Part shown: positions 34,330 to 42,940 of the stretch, piece after piece
How positions within the stretch are numbered: the stretch's first letter is position 1
Layout of the letters: every line of letters begins with the position of its first letter
Source of the DNA: Eubacteriales bacterium
GTDB taxonomy: Bacteria; Bacillota; Clostridia; Acetivibrionales; JANLFN01
DNA length: 64,000 nt
Direction: 5' to 3'
NCBI GenBank assembly: GCA_024655885.1
Contig: JANLFN010000008.1
Location: forward strand, 62,001 to 126,000
Position numbers and translations under genes: made by a program
The notes under the pieces: model-generated
Seen by the model: the letters and a program-made list of their open reading frames with translations, nothing else
The model's database searches: none
Told to the model about the DNA's origin: nothing

Positions 34330-37300
34330 TGGGTTCACCCTCCTGTTCCATCAAACCCCACACCTCATCATTGTCCTTATCGTAAAGCAGCTTGAAGGAG
34401 TTTTCCTTCATTGCAGTGTCAAACTGGCATACCGGTGAAAAGCCGCAGTGCTTGCAGGAGGTGGTCCCCTTCTTTTTATAGGGCCTTATGGATACATTCC
34501 CCTTCATAATCTCACCGCACAAATCCTTTAAAAGCTTTCTCACGTATTTGCGAAGCAGCTTGAACTGCTCCATGGTGGCCGCGGAGGTGTTCTTCCCCAG
34601 GACATCCCCCTTATTGATGGTGGCAGGTATGATCAGGGAGGACCCTTCCATGGTGTTGTCCATTTCCCTGATCAGCTTCACGTCCGCCAGCAGAAGCCCC
34701 CTCATTTTGAGCTGCCTCATAATGGCTTTTTCAATCTCTTCCTCAGCCATTTTACCGTTTCCTTTGACAATAGGATCGTCAATCTTGAAATACAGCATGC
34801 CCCCGGGGAGCATCGGCTTGTTTGCATCTTTGCCGCCGTTTTCCCAGATGGCATCCAGATAGGTGATCAACTGAATCTGCAGGCCATAGAATACATCCGA
34901 CAGCTTGAAATCCCTGCTGCCCGATTTATAGTCAACAATCCTCAAATAGGTGCCGTCCTCGGTTTTCAGCGCATCCACCCTGTCAATCCTTCCCGTAAGG
35001 TGGATTTTTTCCCCTGAATCCAGCTCAATGGTGATGGGCGGGTACTTCTCATTTTCCCCGAAGCCCACCTCATATTCCACCGGATTGAAGCTGCTGCGGC
35101 GGATGTGCTCGGCAATAAGCCATACGGCTCTGGACACCACCCGCTTGAGCCTTAAAGCGAGTGCGGTGTATCTTTTGGAGGCGGCGATTCCCGCCCCCTG
35201 CATTTTCTGAAGCATTTCGTCAACAATTTCCGAAACCTTTGCGCTGCACCAGTCACGGTCAAAGTCCCTCCAGGACAAAACCGGCTTCGCCGTTTTGTCT
35301 TCGCTAGGAAACCCTAGGTTTCCTTCGACGGATGCTTCGCATCCTGAGCACCTTCCTGAAAGCGGCAAGTGGGAATCCCCCTTGCAACCCCCATCATCCG
35401 GAGATAAACCATTTCCGGATGATGAAATCTCTCCTTCCGAAACAAGCCTTGAAAACCTCTCAATGACGGCATGCATGAAGGTGCCTATGTCCGGCGGGCG
35501 CAAAGAGTATACCTTCCGTTCTCTGGCTCCAAGCCCGTATTGTACGTAAAAGGAAAATGGACACGCCGTGTATTTTTCCAGCCTAGATACGCTGGAAATG
35601 GCCGGATTTCCGTAAAGCGCCGCTATTTTCTCACGGCTTATCGGCTGTGCCATATTTTTATATTGAAAGGCTGCCCGGGCTGCCTGACACTTCTGCTTCC
35701 ATTCCTCCTGCGCGGCAAACCAGCGGTACACTCCCTGCCAGATGGGCTTAATTTCCTTTCCGTCCGCTCTTTGACGCAAGGCTGAAATCATGGACTTAAA
35801 GGCCGGGGCCCTGCAGGATACAAGCTCCATTTCCTCCGATGCCGAACCCGAAGGAACGATATTGCTGGTTTCGGTGATGGCCGGAAACAGCTTCCGAAGC
35901 CGGGATACCACCATGGAAGGGCGCAGGGTCCTGCCTTCATGGTCTGCAATGGGCCAGCTGACCTTAAGATAGCTTCCGGCAGTGGTCAATGCCCTGTATA
36001 CCAGGTACTGCCCGTCAAAAGCCCGGGTCCTTGTATCGCCGGCCAGCTCAATGCCGGCATCCCCCAATACTGCTCTGTCCTGGTCCGAAAGGATGCCTTC
36101 CTCCGGTGCTGCAGGCGGAAATACCCCATCATTTGCTCCCAGTACGTACAGCGCTTTGATTTCGTGGCTTTTGGAACGCTCTATGCTTCCTATAAGCACC
36201 TGGTCCAACGCCGCAGGGATCAACCCGATTTTATATTCATCAAACCCGATTTTAAGTATATTGGCAAACCGCTCAATTCCAAATGCTTCATCTCCCATGA
36301 CCTCCACCGTCTGGTCAAAAACCTCCATGACTATATTCCAGACCTGGGAATACTCATTGGCCAGGTTCAGATTTCCGATCTTTCTGAACCTTTCAATGCT
36401 GTCTTCAATTCTTTCGGGAACTCCAAGGGTGCAAAGGAAATCATAAAGGCTTGCGCAGAACTCGGAGGCTTTCTTCCTGCCTCTGGTTTTCTTCCTGAAT
36501 TCCAGCAGCGGTGCGCAAACCGAAGCCCTGATTCTGTTGATGCTTTCAAGCAGCTCGCTCTGGGCTTCAAGGCTTTTTTCATCCGGGATCAGGTCGGGGC
36601 TCATTTTCCAGTCCTGTTCATCGGTCCAGCGGCTGCCCCGGATACCGCAGGCCAGGACATAGTTTTCCAGGCGGTCGATGCTGTCCTGGTCGATGCCGGT
36701 CAGGCCGGTTTTCAGATAGCGGAACACCGCTTCGTAGGACCAGTTTTCATTAAAAATGTCCAGCATGGAGAGGATCAACCGCACCAGGGGATGGTTGGCA
36801 ATGTCCACCTTCCTGTCAATGAAGCAGGGAATGCCGTATTCGGCAAAGATGACCCCGATCAGCTTTTCATAGCCGGAAAGATCCCCCGTAACCACGGCAA
36901 TATCCCTGTAGCGCAGTCCCCGGTCCCTGCACAGGCGGACAATATCCCTGGCGCAGGCTTCAATTTCCGAAAAGATATTGACCGAAGAAAAGAGCGAAAC
37001 ATCCCTGGTCTTCTCCCTGTAGGTTTTATACGGATAAGCGTTCAGATACCGTTCAAGGTGGGAAAGCTCGGGACTCTGGCAAAACCGGAACAAAGGCTCT
37101 TCATTTAAAATAACGGCGGGCTCTACAGGAATGCCATTTTCCTTTGCCATTTTTACAAGTTTCCTGTAGGCAGTCTTAACCGATGAAAAGATATCGGTAC
37201 CGCCGGAAGCCCCTTCCCCCTCCAGGCAGTCGGTACAGAAGCTGATATTCACCCTCTCCGCCTTCTGCATGAGCCCACCGATCACCCTGTATTCCTGGGG

Positions 37301-37924
37301 AGTAAAGCCGGCAAACCCGTCAATCCAGATTTCGGCGCCGTCATAAAGAGCAGTGGAACCAAGCTTTTCCGAAGCCAGGGTCAGGTCGTCATCCGAATCC
37401 CTGTATCGCTCCGCCAGGGTTTTCTCGAATAAAGCATAAATGGAGGTAAGCTCCATAAGCTTGCCCTTCAGCGGGTTGTCCTCTTCAAGCCCCCTACCTG
37501 CATTCTCCAAGGCCTCCGGTGTTACACTGTACCGCTTGAACTCGGTTATCAGGTTAGACAGCGTATTGACAAACCCCTGCCGGTCGGCGGATTTGGAAAA
37601 CACCTGGAAGCTGTCCCGCATTTTGTCCAGGATTCTGTAGAGGATCATGCATTTGCCTGCCGGATGGATATGGGGATAAGTAATGCCGCCAACTTCATTG
37701 AATACCCTGAAGGCCAGGCGCCGGAAGCTTAAAACCTCGGTCTTCAGGATGCCGCCTGTGCCCAGAACAGTGATCAGGTCCCTTTCCGCCTGAAAGGTAA
37801 ACTGCTCCGGGACCAGAAGCACCAGCGGCTGCGTGGCTCCGGCAGCGATCTTTGATTTGATTTCATTAAGGCAAAAACGGGTTTTACCGCTGCCCGCCCT
37901 GCCGTATATAAGCCTCAGACTCAT
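34322..37924 (-). CDS. addB: ATP-dependent nuclease/helicase subunit AddB
   Basis: The 1200-residue AddB subunit, which recognises Chi-like sites and carries a nuclease domain. The N-terminal P-loop is GRAGSGKTRFCLNEI (residues 6-20). The C-terminal nuclease has RIDRVDALKTEDGTYLRIVDYKSG. Four cysteines of the 4Fe-4S staple are present: TACPFSFYVQYG (near 800) and CKHCGFSPVCQFD near the end. ATG 37924 follows GGAG by about ten bases and is preferred over a GTG at 37966. A 50-residue segment between the Cys-containing region and the nuclease (encoded 35290-35440) is made of palindromic DNA and looks like an insert. It is translationally coupled to addA. Confidence 0.95.
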   Translation of the reverse strand: MSLRLIYGRAGSGKTRFCLNEIKSKIAAGATQPLVLLVPEQFTFQAERDLITVLGTGGILKTEVLSFRRLAFRVFNEVGGITYPHIHPAGKCMILYRILDKMRDSFQVFSKSADRQGFVNTLSNLITEFKRYSVTPEALENAGRGLEEDNPLKGKLMELTSIYALFEKTLAERYRDSDDDLTLASEKLGSTALYDGAEIWIDGFAGFTPQEYRVIGGLMQKAERVNISFCTDCLEGEGASGGTDIFSSVKTAYRKLVKMAKENGIPVEPAVILNEEPLFRFCQSPELSHLERYLNAYPYKTYREKTRDVSLFSSVNIFSEIEACARDIVRLCRDRGLRYRDIAVVTGDLSGYEKLIGVIFAEYGIPCFIDRKVDIANHPLVRLILSMLDIFNENWSYEAVFRYLKTGLTGIDQDSIDRLENYVLACGIRGSRWTDEQDWKMSPDLIPDEKSLEAQSELLESINRIRASVCAPLLEFRKKTRGRKKASEFCASLYDFLCTLGVPERIEDSIERFRKIGNLNLANEYSQVWNIVMEVFDQTVEVMGDEAFGIERFANILKIGFDEYKIGLIPAALDQVLIGSIERSKSHEIKALYVLGANDGVFPPAAPEEGILSDQDRAVLGDAGIELAGDTRTRAFDGQYLVYRALTTAGSYLKVSWPIADHEGRTLRPSMVVSRLRKLFPAITETSNIVPSGSASEEMELVSCRAPAFKSMISALRQRADGKEIKPIWQGVYRWFAAQEEWKQKCQAARAAFQYKNMAQPISREKIAALYGNPAISSVSRLEKYTACPFSFYVQYGLGARERKVYSLRPPDIGTFMHAVIERFSRLVSEGEISSSGNGLSPDDGGCKGDSHLPLSGRCSGCEASVEGNLGFPSEDKTAKPVLSWRDFDRDWCSAKVSEIVDEMLQKMQGAGIAASKRYTALALRLKRVVSRAVWLIAEHIRRSSFNPVEYEVGFGENEKYPPITIELDSGEKIHLTGRIDRVDALKTEDGTYLRIVDYKSGSRDFKLSDVFYGLQIQLITYLDAIWENGGKDANKPMLPGGMLYFKIDDPIVKGNGKMAEEEIEKAIMRQLKMRGLLLADVKLIREMDNTMEGSSLIIPATINKGDVLGKNTSAATMEQFKLLRKYVRKLLKDLCGEIMKGNVSIRPYKKKGTTSCKHCGFSPVCQFDTAMKENSFKLLYDKDNDEVWGLMEQEGEPNG
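35306..35424. repeat. Cluster of three palindromes inside addB
   Basis: Three perfect inverted repeats occur within 120 bases: AGGAAACC-CTA-GGTTTCCT (35306-35324), GGATGC-TTC-GCATCC (35330-35344) and CATCATCCGG/CCGGATGATG (35392-35401 with 35415-35424). They encode a low-complexity, Gly/Ser/Asp/Pro-rich stretch without the character of the flanking domains. Unlike the addA sites, they do not share the CGTCCCC core. Confidence 0.55.
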
Positions 37925-38009
37925 ACGTTTTGACTCCAGTACCTGTGTATTCTCCTGCTGTCGCACGAAGATTTAAAGGAAAGCAACGGTTCTATCCTCT
38001 GTTTTGCTT

Positions 38010-38072
38010 CGGGAATTGACCCCCTGAGCCGGTCATACAGGTTAACCCCCGTCCCCTGTGGCGCAATTCCCG
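38010..38072. repeat. Inverted repeat with GTCCCCTGTG core between addB and macro-domain gene
   Basis: CGGGAATTG (38010-38018) and CAATTCCCG (38064-38072) are exact reverse complements. Between them lies CCCCCGTCCCCTGTGGCG, similar to the CCGTCCCCTGTG of the repeat at 10611. It is probably a diverged member of the same family. Confidence 0.45.
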
Positions 38073-38121
38073 TTATAGCCGCCTGTCTATGTGCTCCATG
38101 CGCTTTCTTTTCCATAAGACC

Positions 38122-38637
38122 CTATTGCCCGATCTCCTTCAAAGCCTCGTCATAAGCCTCCATAGTCCCCTCATCAAAGCACACCATAAACACCTTGTCT
38201 ATGGAACTGTTCTCCTCCAGGAACCGGGATATCTCCAGCAAGGCAATCCTTGCGGCGCGCTTTACCGGAAAGCGGTATGCGCCCGTGCTAATTGACGGGA
38301 ATGCAATTGTTTTTATCCCATTCTCCACTGCAAGCCGCAGGGAATTTCGGTAACAAGCGGCAAGGAACCGGTCTTCATTATCATTTCCACCATGCCAGAC
38401 CGGGCCCACTGTATGTATCACAAACTTTGCAGGCAGGTTATACCCCTTTGTGATCTTTGCTTCTCCGGTTTCGCAGCCGTTCAATCGGCGGCATTCTTCC
38501 AGAAGCTCCGGACCGGCGGCACGGTGTATGGCCCCATCCACCCCGCCGCCGCCAAGAAGCGTATTGTTTGCTGCATTTACAACAGCATCAACTTCAATCT
38601 TTGTTATATCTCCTAAAATAATATTAATGCGTCCCAT
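38122..38637 (-). CDS. Macro-domain ADP-ribose hydrolase (YmdB-like)
   Basis: A 171-residue macro-domain protein. [27 protein letters not shown] (split here by position: residues about 17-43) gives the ADP-ribose-binding signature, followed by [13 protein letters not shown] and [19 protein letters not shown]. Such proteins remove acetyl from O-acetyl-ADP-ribose or ADP-ribose from proteins and nucleic acids. ATG 38637 is chosen because AAAGGG lies eight to nine bases upstream; ATG 38643 would leave too little spacing. It appears to be alone on the minus strand upstream of addB. Confidence 0.9.
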   Translation of the reverse strand: MGRINIILGDITKIEVDAVVNAANNTLLGGGGVDGAIHRAAGPELLEECRRLNGCETGEAKITKGYNLPAKFVIHTVGPVWHGGNDNEDRFLAACYRNSLRLAVENGIKTIAFPSISTGAYRFPVKRAARIALLEISRFLEENSSIDKVFMVCFDEGTMEAYDEALKEIGQ

Positions 38638-38872
38638 TAGCATTTCCCTTTCTTACCTTGTTCATTGTCATTATATAACATTTTCCTGGGAATTAAAACA
38701 CCCCGTTTTTGATACTGCTCTAAAAACTGTCTGATTTAAGTTAATTCAAACTGGTGTAATATCGAGCAAATCTGTTCTATTGTCCTTTTAAAACCATCGA
38801 GTTAACATAATCACCTTTGTGGTTTTGCTTCATATAATACTATGTAGTACAATGTTTTGTGGAGGTAAGTGT

Positions 38873-39034
38873 ATGACTTATAGAGAATTGTTGGAGTATG
38901 TGAAGAGCCATCCTGGCTGCCTGCAAACTAAAACCCAGCAAAAAAAAGAGTCTGAAAACAGGTTTCGCGAGTGGCTCAGACAACAAGATAAAGACACTAG
39001 GATTTATACAAAGGATAAACAAGCAAATTCCTGA
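38873..39034 (+). CDS. Small hypothetical protein (53 aa)
   Basis: A 53-residue, highly charged protein (MTYRELLEYVKSHPGCLQTK, rich in Lys, Gln and Arg). ATG 38873 follows GGAGGT with ideal spacing. A terminator at 39068-39102 follows directly, so this is a compact single-gene unit and probably real. It has no membrane segment and no recognised family. Confidence 0.6.
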   Translation: MTYRELLEYVKSHPGCLQTKTQQKKESENRFREWLRQQDKDTRIYTKDKQANS

Positions 39035-39067
39035 CAACTATCCATATTTTAGCTCTAATCTGAAAAA

Positions 39068-39102
39068 GAAAGTCTGGTTGAATAATCAGCCGGGCTTTCT
39101 TT
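39068..39102 (+). terminator. Intrinsic terminator of the 53-aa gene
   Basis: GAAAG-CTGG-TGA (39068-39081) pairs imperfectly with TCA-CCGG-CTTTC (39086-39099), and TTT follows. Confidence 0.6.
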
Positions 39103-39185
39103 CCCTGTATGGATAATTTCTGTTCAAGTCATTTTCTGAAATACTTTTTATTGTCCGGTATTTCAGATACTGTGCCATGCCCCTG

Positions 39186-39950
39186 TCATTTTGGAAGAAC
39201 CCAAGTGAAGGGCATAGAAAATTTATTTGTTCTGTTTTGTGCATTCCTTTTCCCTGGCTGGGTGAAGACATCCCGGTAAAACATCATGAGGCAGCCTGCC
39301 GTCGTCCTCTGTGCCAGAGGGAGGATGAATTTGGTGATGGTATAAAACCTTTTTTCTTCGTCCTCCATCTTCTTCAGCCTGGAATAGATCTTGATGGCAT
39401 TGCGCGCATTACAGGCTATGGCTTCCTCAATGCAGCGCATATGGTAATAGCCTCCGCTTTCGGCGGTAAAGCAGGGTATCTTAAGGTACATCCTTTTAAT
39501 AAAGTTCTCATATTTTTTATGACTGCCAAGAAGCCTGATATTTGCATGCTGGGGAACCGTCATGTCTTGCACCAGGTGAAGGGACGCACCCAGGTAGAAC
39601 ATGGAACTGTCGATAAGCTCCTGTTTCCAGTAATAAAGCGCCCTTCGGTAATATTCCAAGGCGAGGGACGCCGCATTGTTATTCCCATAAAGCCCTCTTC
39701 CCCTGTAGGGATTGTAAAAATGGCCCATGCTTTTTAAATCCTGGTCCGCCCACACCACACCGGCATTGAGCCGGGGGAGATAATCACTGAAAAAATGATA
39801 CGCGTCCTGGAATTTGTCGTTTTTAAGAATTTCAACCGCCTGCCTGTTAATAAACTTGTGCACTTCGCACTCAGTCACCTTCACCGCATTTTTAAAAGGA
39901 TTTACTGCCGCGCACATACACCTTAAAAACTTGCCGTATGTTCTTTCCAT
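39186..39950 (-). CDS. Zinc-dependent phospholipase C-like protein
   Basis: A 254-residue protein matching the catalytic domain of bacterial zinc phospholipases C (alpha-toxin N-domain/S1-P1 nuclease fold). Metal-binding positions are visible in CEVHKFINRQAVEIL (near 22), FFSDYLP (near 48), DLKSMGHFYNPY (near 67) and GASLHLVQDMTVPQHAN (near 121, with H-x3-D and P-x-H). No signal peptide is seen, unlike secreted toxins. ATG 39950 (MERTYGKFLRC) is chosen because relatives begin there; upstream codons to 40016 lack a ribosome binding site. Its substrate could be a phospholipid or nucleic acid. It is convergent with the 53-aa gene. Confidence 0.8.
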   Translation of the reverse strand: MERTYGKFLRCMCAAVNPFKNAVKVTECEVHKFINRQAVEILKNDKFQDAYHFFSDYLPRLNAGVVWADQDLKSMGHFYNPYRGRGLYGNNNAASLALEYYRRALYYWKQELIDSSMFYLGASLHLVQDMTVPQHANIRLLGSHKKYENFIKRMYLKIPCFTAESGGYYHMRCIEEAIACNARNAIKIYSRLKKMEDEEKRFYTITKFILPLAQRTTAGCLMMFYRDVFTQPGKRNAQNRTNKFSMPFTWVLPK

Positions 39951-40132
39951 CCTGCCTGGCATCGAACCAACCCCAAATCCGTTTTTTTTAGTGTTCCCAA
40001 CTAAAACAGAATTCATAAAGATTGAATGTTTAGAATTTGTTTATATTTCCTTTATGCGAAATCAATAAGCGTAGGTTAGAATAAGATCAGGAAAGTACTT
40101 TCCGAAGAATAATGCACAAGGAGAGATGGATC

Positions 40133-41380
40133 ATGTTAAAGGACAAGAAAAAGGTGATGGCGGTGAGCTTCTGTCTTGGTGCTGTAATGCTGGTAACAAC
40201 TGCATTTGCCGATGTGGCTTCCGGATCAGGCTATGACCGGTTGAAAGATGCCGTCAAATTTACAGCCGAAAGCTGCAGCGAAAAACTCCACAGCTTCACG
40301 GTGGACGGCACCGTAACCTTGAAAGACGGGGATAAATTGCTGGCCTCAGACAGTTTTACCCAAAAGATAGACAATACCAAAAACGCGTCGGAAAACCGGT
40401 CCTCCAATGAATATGCCGGCGGCCGGAAAGACAGCTCCTATTCATACAGGGATGAGGAAACTTCCATTTCCTATGATGCCGGCACCGATACTTACTATGT
40501 TACTGAATTTACCAAAAAGAGGGATTCTAAAATATTTGAGAACCCCTTTAAAGAAGAGAGAGCGGAGGATATGGAGAAAATCCTGGACGCCCTTGTAGGA
40601 AACCTGAAGGACTATGTGGTTGTAGAGGACAAGGCGGACGGCGGCAAGGAATTCTCAGGTTCTTTGAGCGAAGCCCAAATTCCGGCGCTGGTAAATGCGG
40701 TTACCTCCTTTGCTTTCAAACAGACCTTTGCCAATCCCAATGCCTCAAGCGAAGACTACATTCCGGAAATCTCAAAGGATATCTTCGTTAAAAAAATAAG
40801 CGGAAATGCGACGGTCAACAAGGACGGAATCATGGACAGCCTGTTTGCGTCCGGGGTCCTTTCGGGGAAGGATAAGGAAGGCAATGGACACGACCTGACC
40901 CTTGAAGTTCTTTTTAAAATTTCGGACATCAACTCCACCTCGGTTTCCAAACCCCAACTGGAGGGCAAAAAGGTGGAAAAGCGCACTTATGCCGCAGAGG
41001 AGAGGACCATATCCCAAAAATTCATCGGGAAATATAAGAACGACATCGTCATCCTAAAGGACGACAAGTTCATAAAAATCGGTGAAAGGATTGTGGACAT
41101 TACCCAGGTGGACGGCACCCATATTTCGGGACACTATTCCGAAAAGTTTAAAGAGGGATATGACGAATACGCCGCCAACAAAATGGACATAAATTTTGAC
41201 GCCCAGGTCAAGGACAACTGCAATGCGGAATTTGAGTATACCAATTCTTCGGGGAACAAGGAAACAGGCAATTTGAGCTTTAATATCACAAATGGGAAAA
41301 TATACTTCCATGTGAACTCTCCCATGCTTAAAAAAGGAATTGGATATGATTCCGAATTCTCCATGGTTTTCAGCGATTAA
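40133..41380 (+). CDS. Exported protein of unknown function, first gene of ABC/two-component module
   Basis: A 415-residue exported protein with a signal peptide at residues 1-25 (KKVMAVSFCLGAVMLVTTAFA). The rest is hydrophilic and beta-rich with many Lys, Asp and Ser, and no lipobox or anchor. Segments such as SFTVDGTVTLKDGDKLLASDSF resemble LolA/outer-membrane-carrier-like sheets of Gram-positive envelope proteins, but no family is claimed. ATG 40133 follows AAGGAG by nine bases. It is the first of five same-strand genes ending with a two-component system, so it may be the sensed or controlled product. Confidence 0.75.
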   Translation: MLKDKKKVMAVSFCLGAVMLVTTAFADVASGSGYDRLKDAVKFTAESCSEKLHSFTVDGTVTLKDGDKLLASDSFTQKIDNTKNASENRSSNEYAGGRKDSSYSYRDEETSISYDAGTDTYYVTEFTKKRDSKIFENPFKEERAEDMEKILDALVGNLKDYVVVEDKADGGKEFSGSLSEAQIPALVNAVTSFAFKQTFANPNASSEDYIPEISKDIFVKKISGNATVNKDGIMDSLFASGVLSGKDKEGNGHDLTLEVLFKISDINSTSVSKPQLEGKKVEKRTYAAEERTISQKFIGKYKNDIVILKDDKFIKIGERIVDITQVDGTHISGHYSEKFKEGYDEYAANKMDINFDAQVKDNCNAEFEYTNSSGNKETGNLSFNITNGKIYFHVNSPMLKKGIGYDSEFSMVFSD

Positions 41381-41464
41381 AGGGTTTGTGCAGAAATGGG
41401 TGTGCAGGTCTGCCGGCTTTTGGCAGGCAGACCCATCAGCCCTGAAAAATACGGAGGAATACGA

Positions 41465-42190
41465 ATGGAAAAAGTACTGGAAATTGACGGGCTCACCAAA
41501 ATATACAAAAACGGCCGGGGAATCAGGGATATCCGCCTGGAAATCTACAGGGGGGATATTTTCGGTTTTCTGGGACCCAACGGAGCGGGCAAGACAACGG
41601 CCATGAAGATCATGACGGGGTTGATGAAGGCGGACAGCGGAGATGTCAAGATTTTCGGCCACAGCATCCGCGGTGAATTTGAAAAGGCCATGCAAAAGGT
41701 AGGCTGCATTATCGAATCCGCAGAATCCTACCCATATATGACCGCCTATGAAAATTTAAAGCAGTGCTCAAGGTATTACAGGGATATAGACAAGCAGAGG
41801 ATGGACGAGGTGCTGGAGCTCACCGGCATACTCAAGTATAAAAACGAGAAAGTGAAAAACTTCTCCCTGGGCATGAAGCAGCGGCTGGGAATCGCCGCCG
41901 CCATCCTGTCGAGGCCGGAGCTGGTAATTCTGGATGAGCCCCTCAATGGCCTGGATGTGGAAGGGATGATTGAGGTGAGAAAGCTGATAAAAAGCCTGGC
42001 GGAGAATGAAAAGACCACCTTTTTCATCTCAAGCCACCTGATCCATGACGTGGAGCTTACCTGCAACAGAATTGGAATTATTTTCGACGGAAGAATCCTG
42101 AACGTGGAGTATACGGAAAATATCCTTTCCAACTACGCTTCACTGGAAAACTATTTTGTAAGCGAGGTGGACGGAAATGGGAGGGTTTAA
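41465..42190 (+). CDS. ABC exporter ATP-binding protein
   Basis: A 241-residue ATPase of the ABC-2 exporter type: Walker A GPNGAGKTTAMKI near residue 39, signature FSLGMKQRLGIAAA, Walker B LVILDEPLNGLD and FISSHLIHDVE. The ATG at 41465 follows GGAGG; upstream in-frame codons from 41396 are not needed. It overlaps the permease gene by 14 bases. Exporters of this kind often give resistance to lantibiotics or bacitracin-like peptides. Confidence 0.9.
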   Translation: MEKVLEIDGLTKIYKNGRGIRDIRLEIYRGDIFGFLGPNGAGKTTAMKIMTGLMKADSGDVKIFGHSIRGEFEKAMQKVGCIIESAESYPYMTAYENLKQCSRYYRDIDKQRMDEVLELTGILKYKNEKVKNFSLGMKQRLGIAAAILSRPELVILDEPLNGLDVEGMIEVRKLIKSLAENEKTTFFISSHLIHDVELTCNRIGIIFDGRILNVEYTENILSNYASLENYFVSEVDGNGRV

Positions 42191-42929
42191 GGCATCCCTG
42201 GCAAATGAAATTGAAAAGCTGTACAAAAAGAAAAAGGCGGTTGCCATTGTAATTATTTCCCTTGCGGTCATCGTCATAGGCCAGCTGGCCGTTGTGGGGA
42301 TAAGAAGCGGCCTAGGGCTCAAAGGAGCCGGCAGCACCGAGTTCCCCATTCTGGTGCTGTCCGTATTTGTGAATACGGTGCTTCCCCTGTTCACAGCCCT
42401 TGTGGCCATCGATATTTTTACCGGGGAGTTTTCCCACAATACGATGAAAATCGCACTGGCAAGACCGGCCGACAGGCTGAAGCTGTTCTCTGCCAAAATA
42501 GCCGCCGCTGCATTTTTTATCGGGGTAAATCTTTTGATTGTCATGGTCCTTTCAACGCTGACAGGTCTTTTATTCAATTCGTCCCAGATAACCGCCTCCG
42601 GCTTTTTTAAAATACTGCTGTCCTACTTGATTTCCCTATTTCCGGCCGTCACTTTGGCCCTTGCCATTGTTTTCCTGGCAAACATTTTTAAAAGCGGGAT
42701 TACGGTATTCTTTGCCTCTATTCTGCTGTTTCTCGCATTTAAGATACTGGGATTCCTTTTTCCCCAGTATTCAAGCCTGTTTTTAACTTCCATGCTGGAC
42801 TGGTACAACCTGTGGATTGCCGACAGCATACCTATGGCAAAAATTTCCAGAGAGTTCCTTATTCAGCTGGGATATGCTATAATGTTCTTTACGGCAGGTT
42901 ATTACCTCTTTGACGGGAAAGACCTTTAA
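42177..42929 (+). CDS. ABC-2 type permease
   Basis: A 250-residue membrane protein with about six hydrophobic helices, beginning with a short cytoplasmic part (FKASLANEIEKLYKKKKAVA) typical of ABC-2 permeases. The segment FTGEFSHNTMKIALARP (near 80-96) is the usual cytoplasmic loop between helices 2 and 3. It partners the preceding ATPase and is followed 11 bases later by a histidine kinase. Confidence 0.87.
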   Translation: MGGFKASLANEIEKLYKKKKAVAIVIISLAVIVIGQLAVVGIRSGLGLKGAGSTEFPILVLSVFVNTVLPLFTALVAIDIFTGEFSHNTMKIALARPADRLKLFSAKIAAAAFFIGVNLLIVMVLSTLTGLLFNSSQITASGFFKILLSYLISLFPAVTLALAIVFLANIFKSGITVFFASILLFLAFKILGFLFPQYSSLFLTSMLDWYNLWIADSIPMAKISREFLIQLGYAIMFFTAGYYLFDGKDL

Positions 42930-42940
42930 AGGGTGGAACT

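Noticed and set aside
35939-37108. 389-codon open frame on the plus strand opposite addB
   Set aside because: It lies entirely antisense to addB, has no ribosome binding site or recognisable motif, and its composition is that of a shadow frame.
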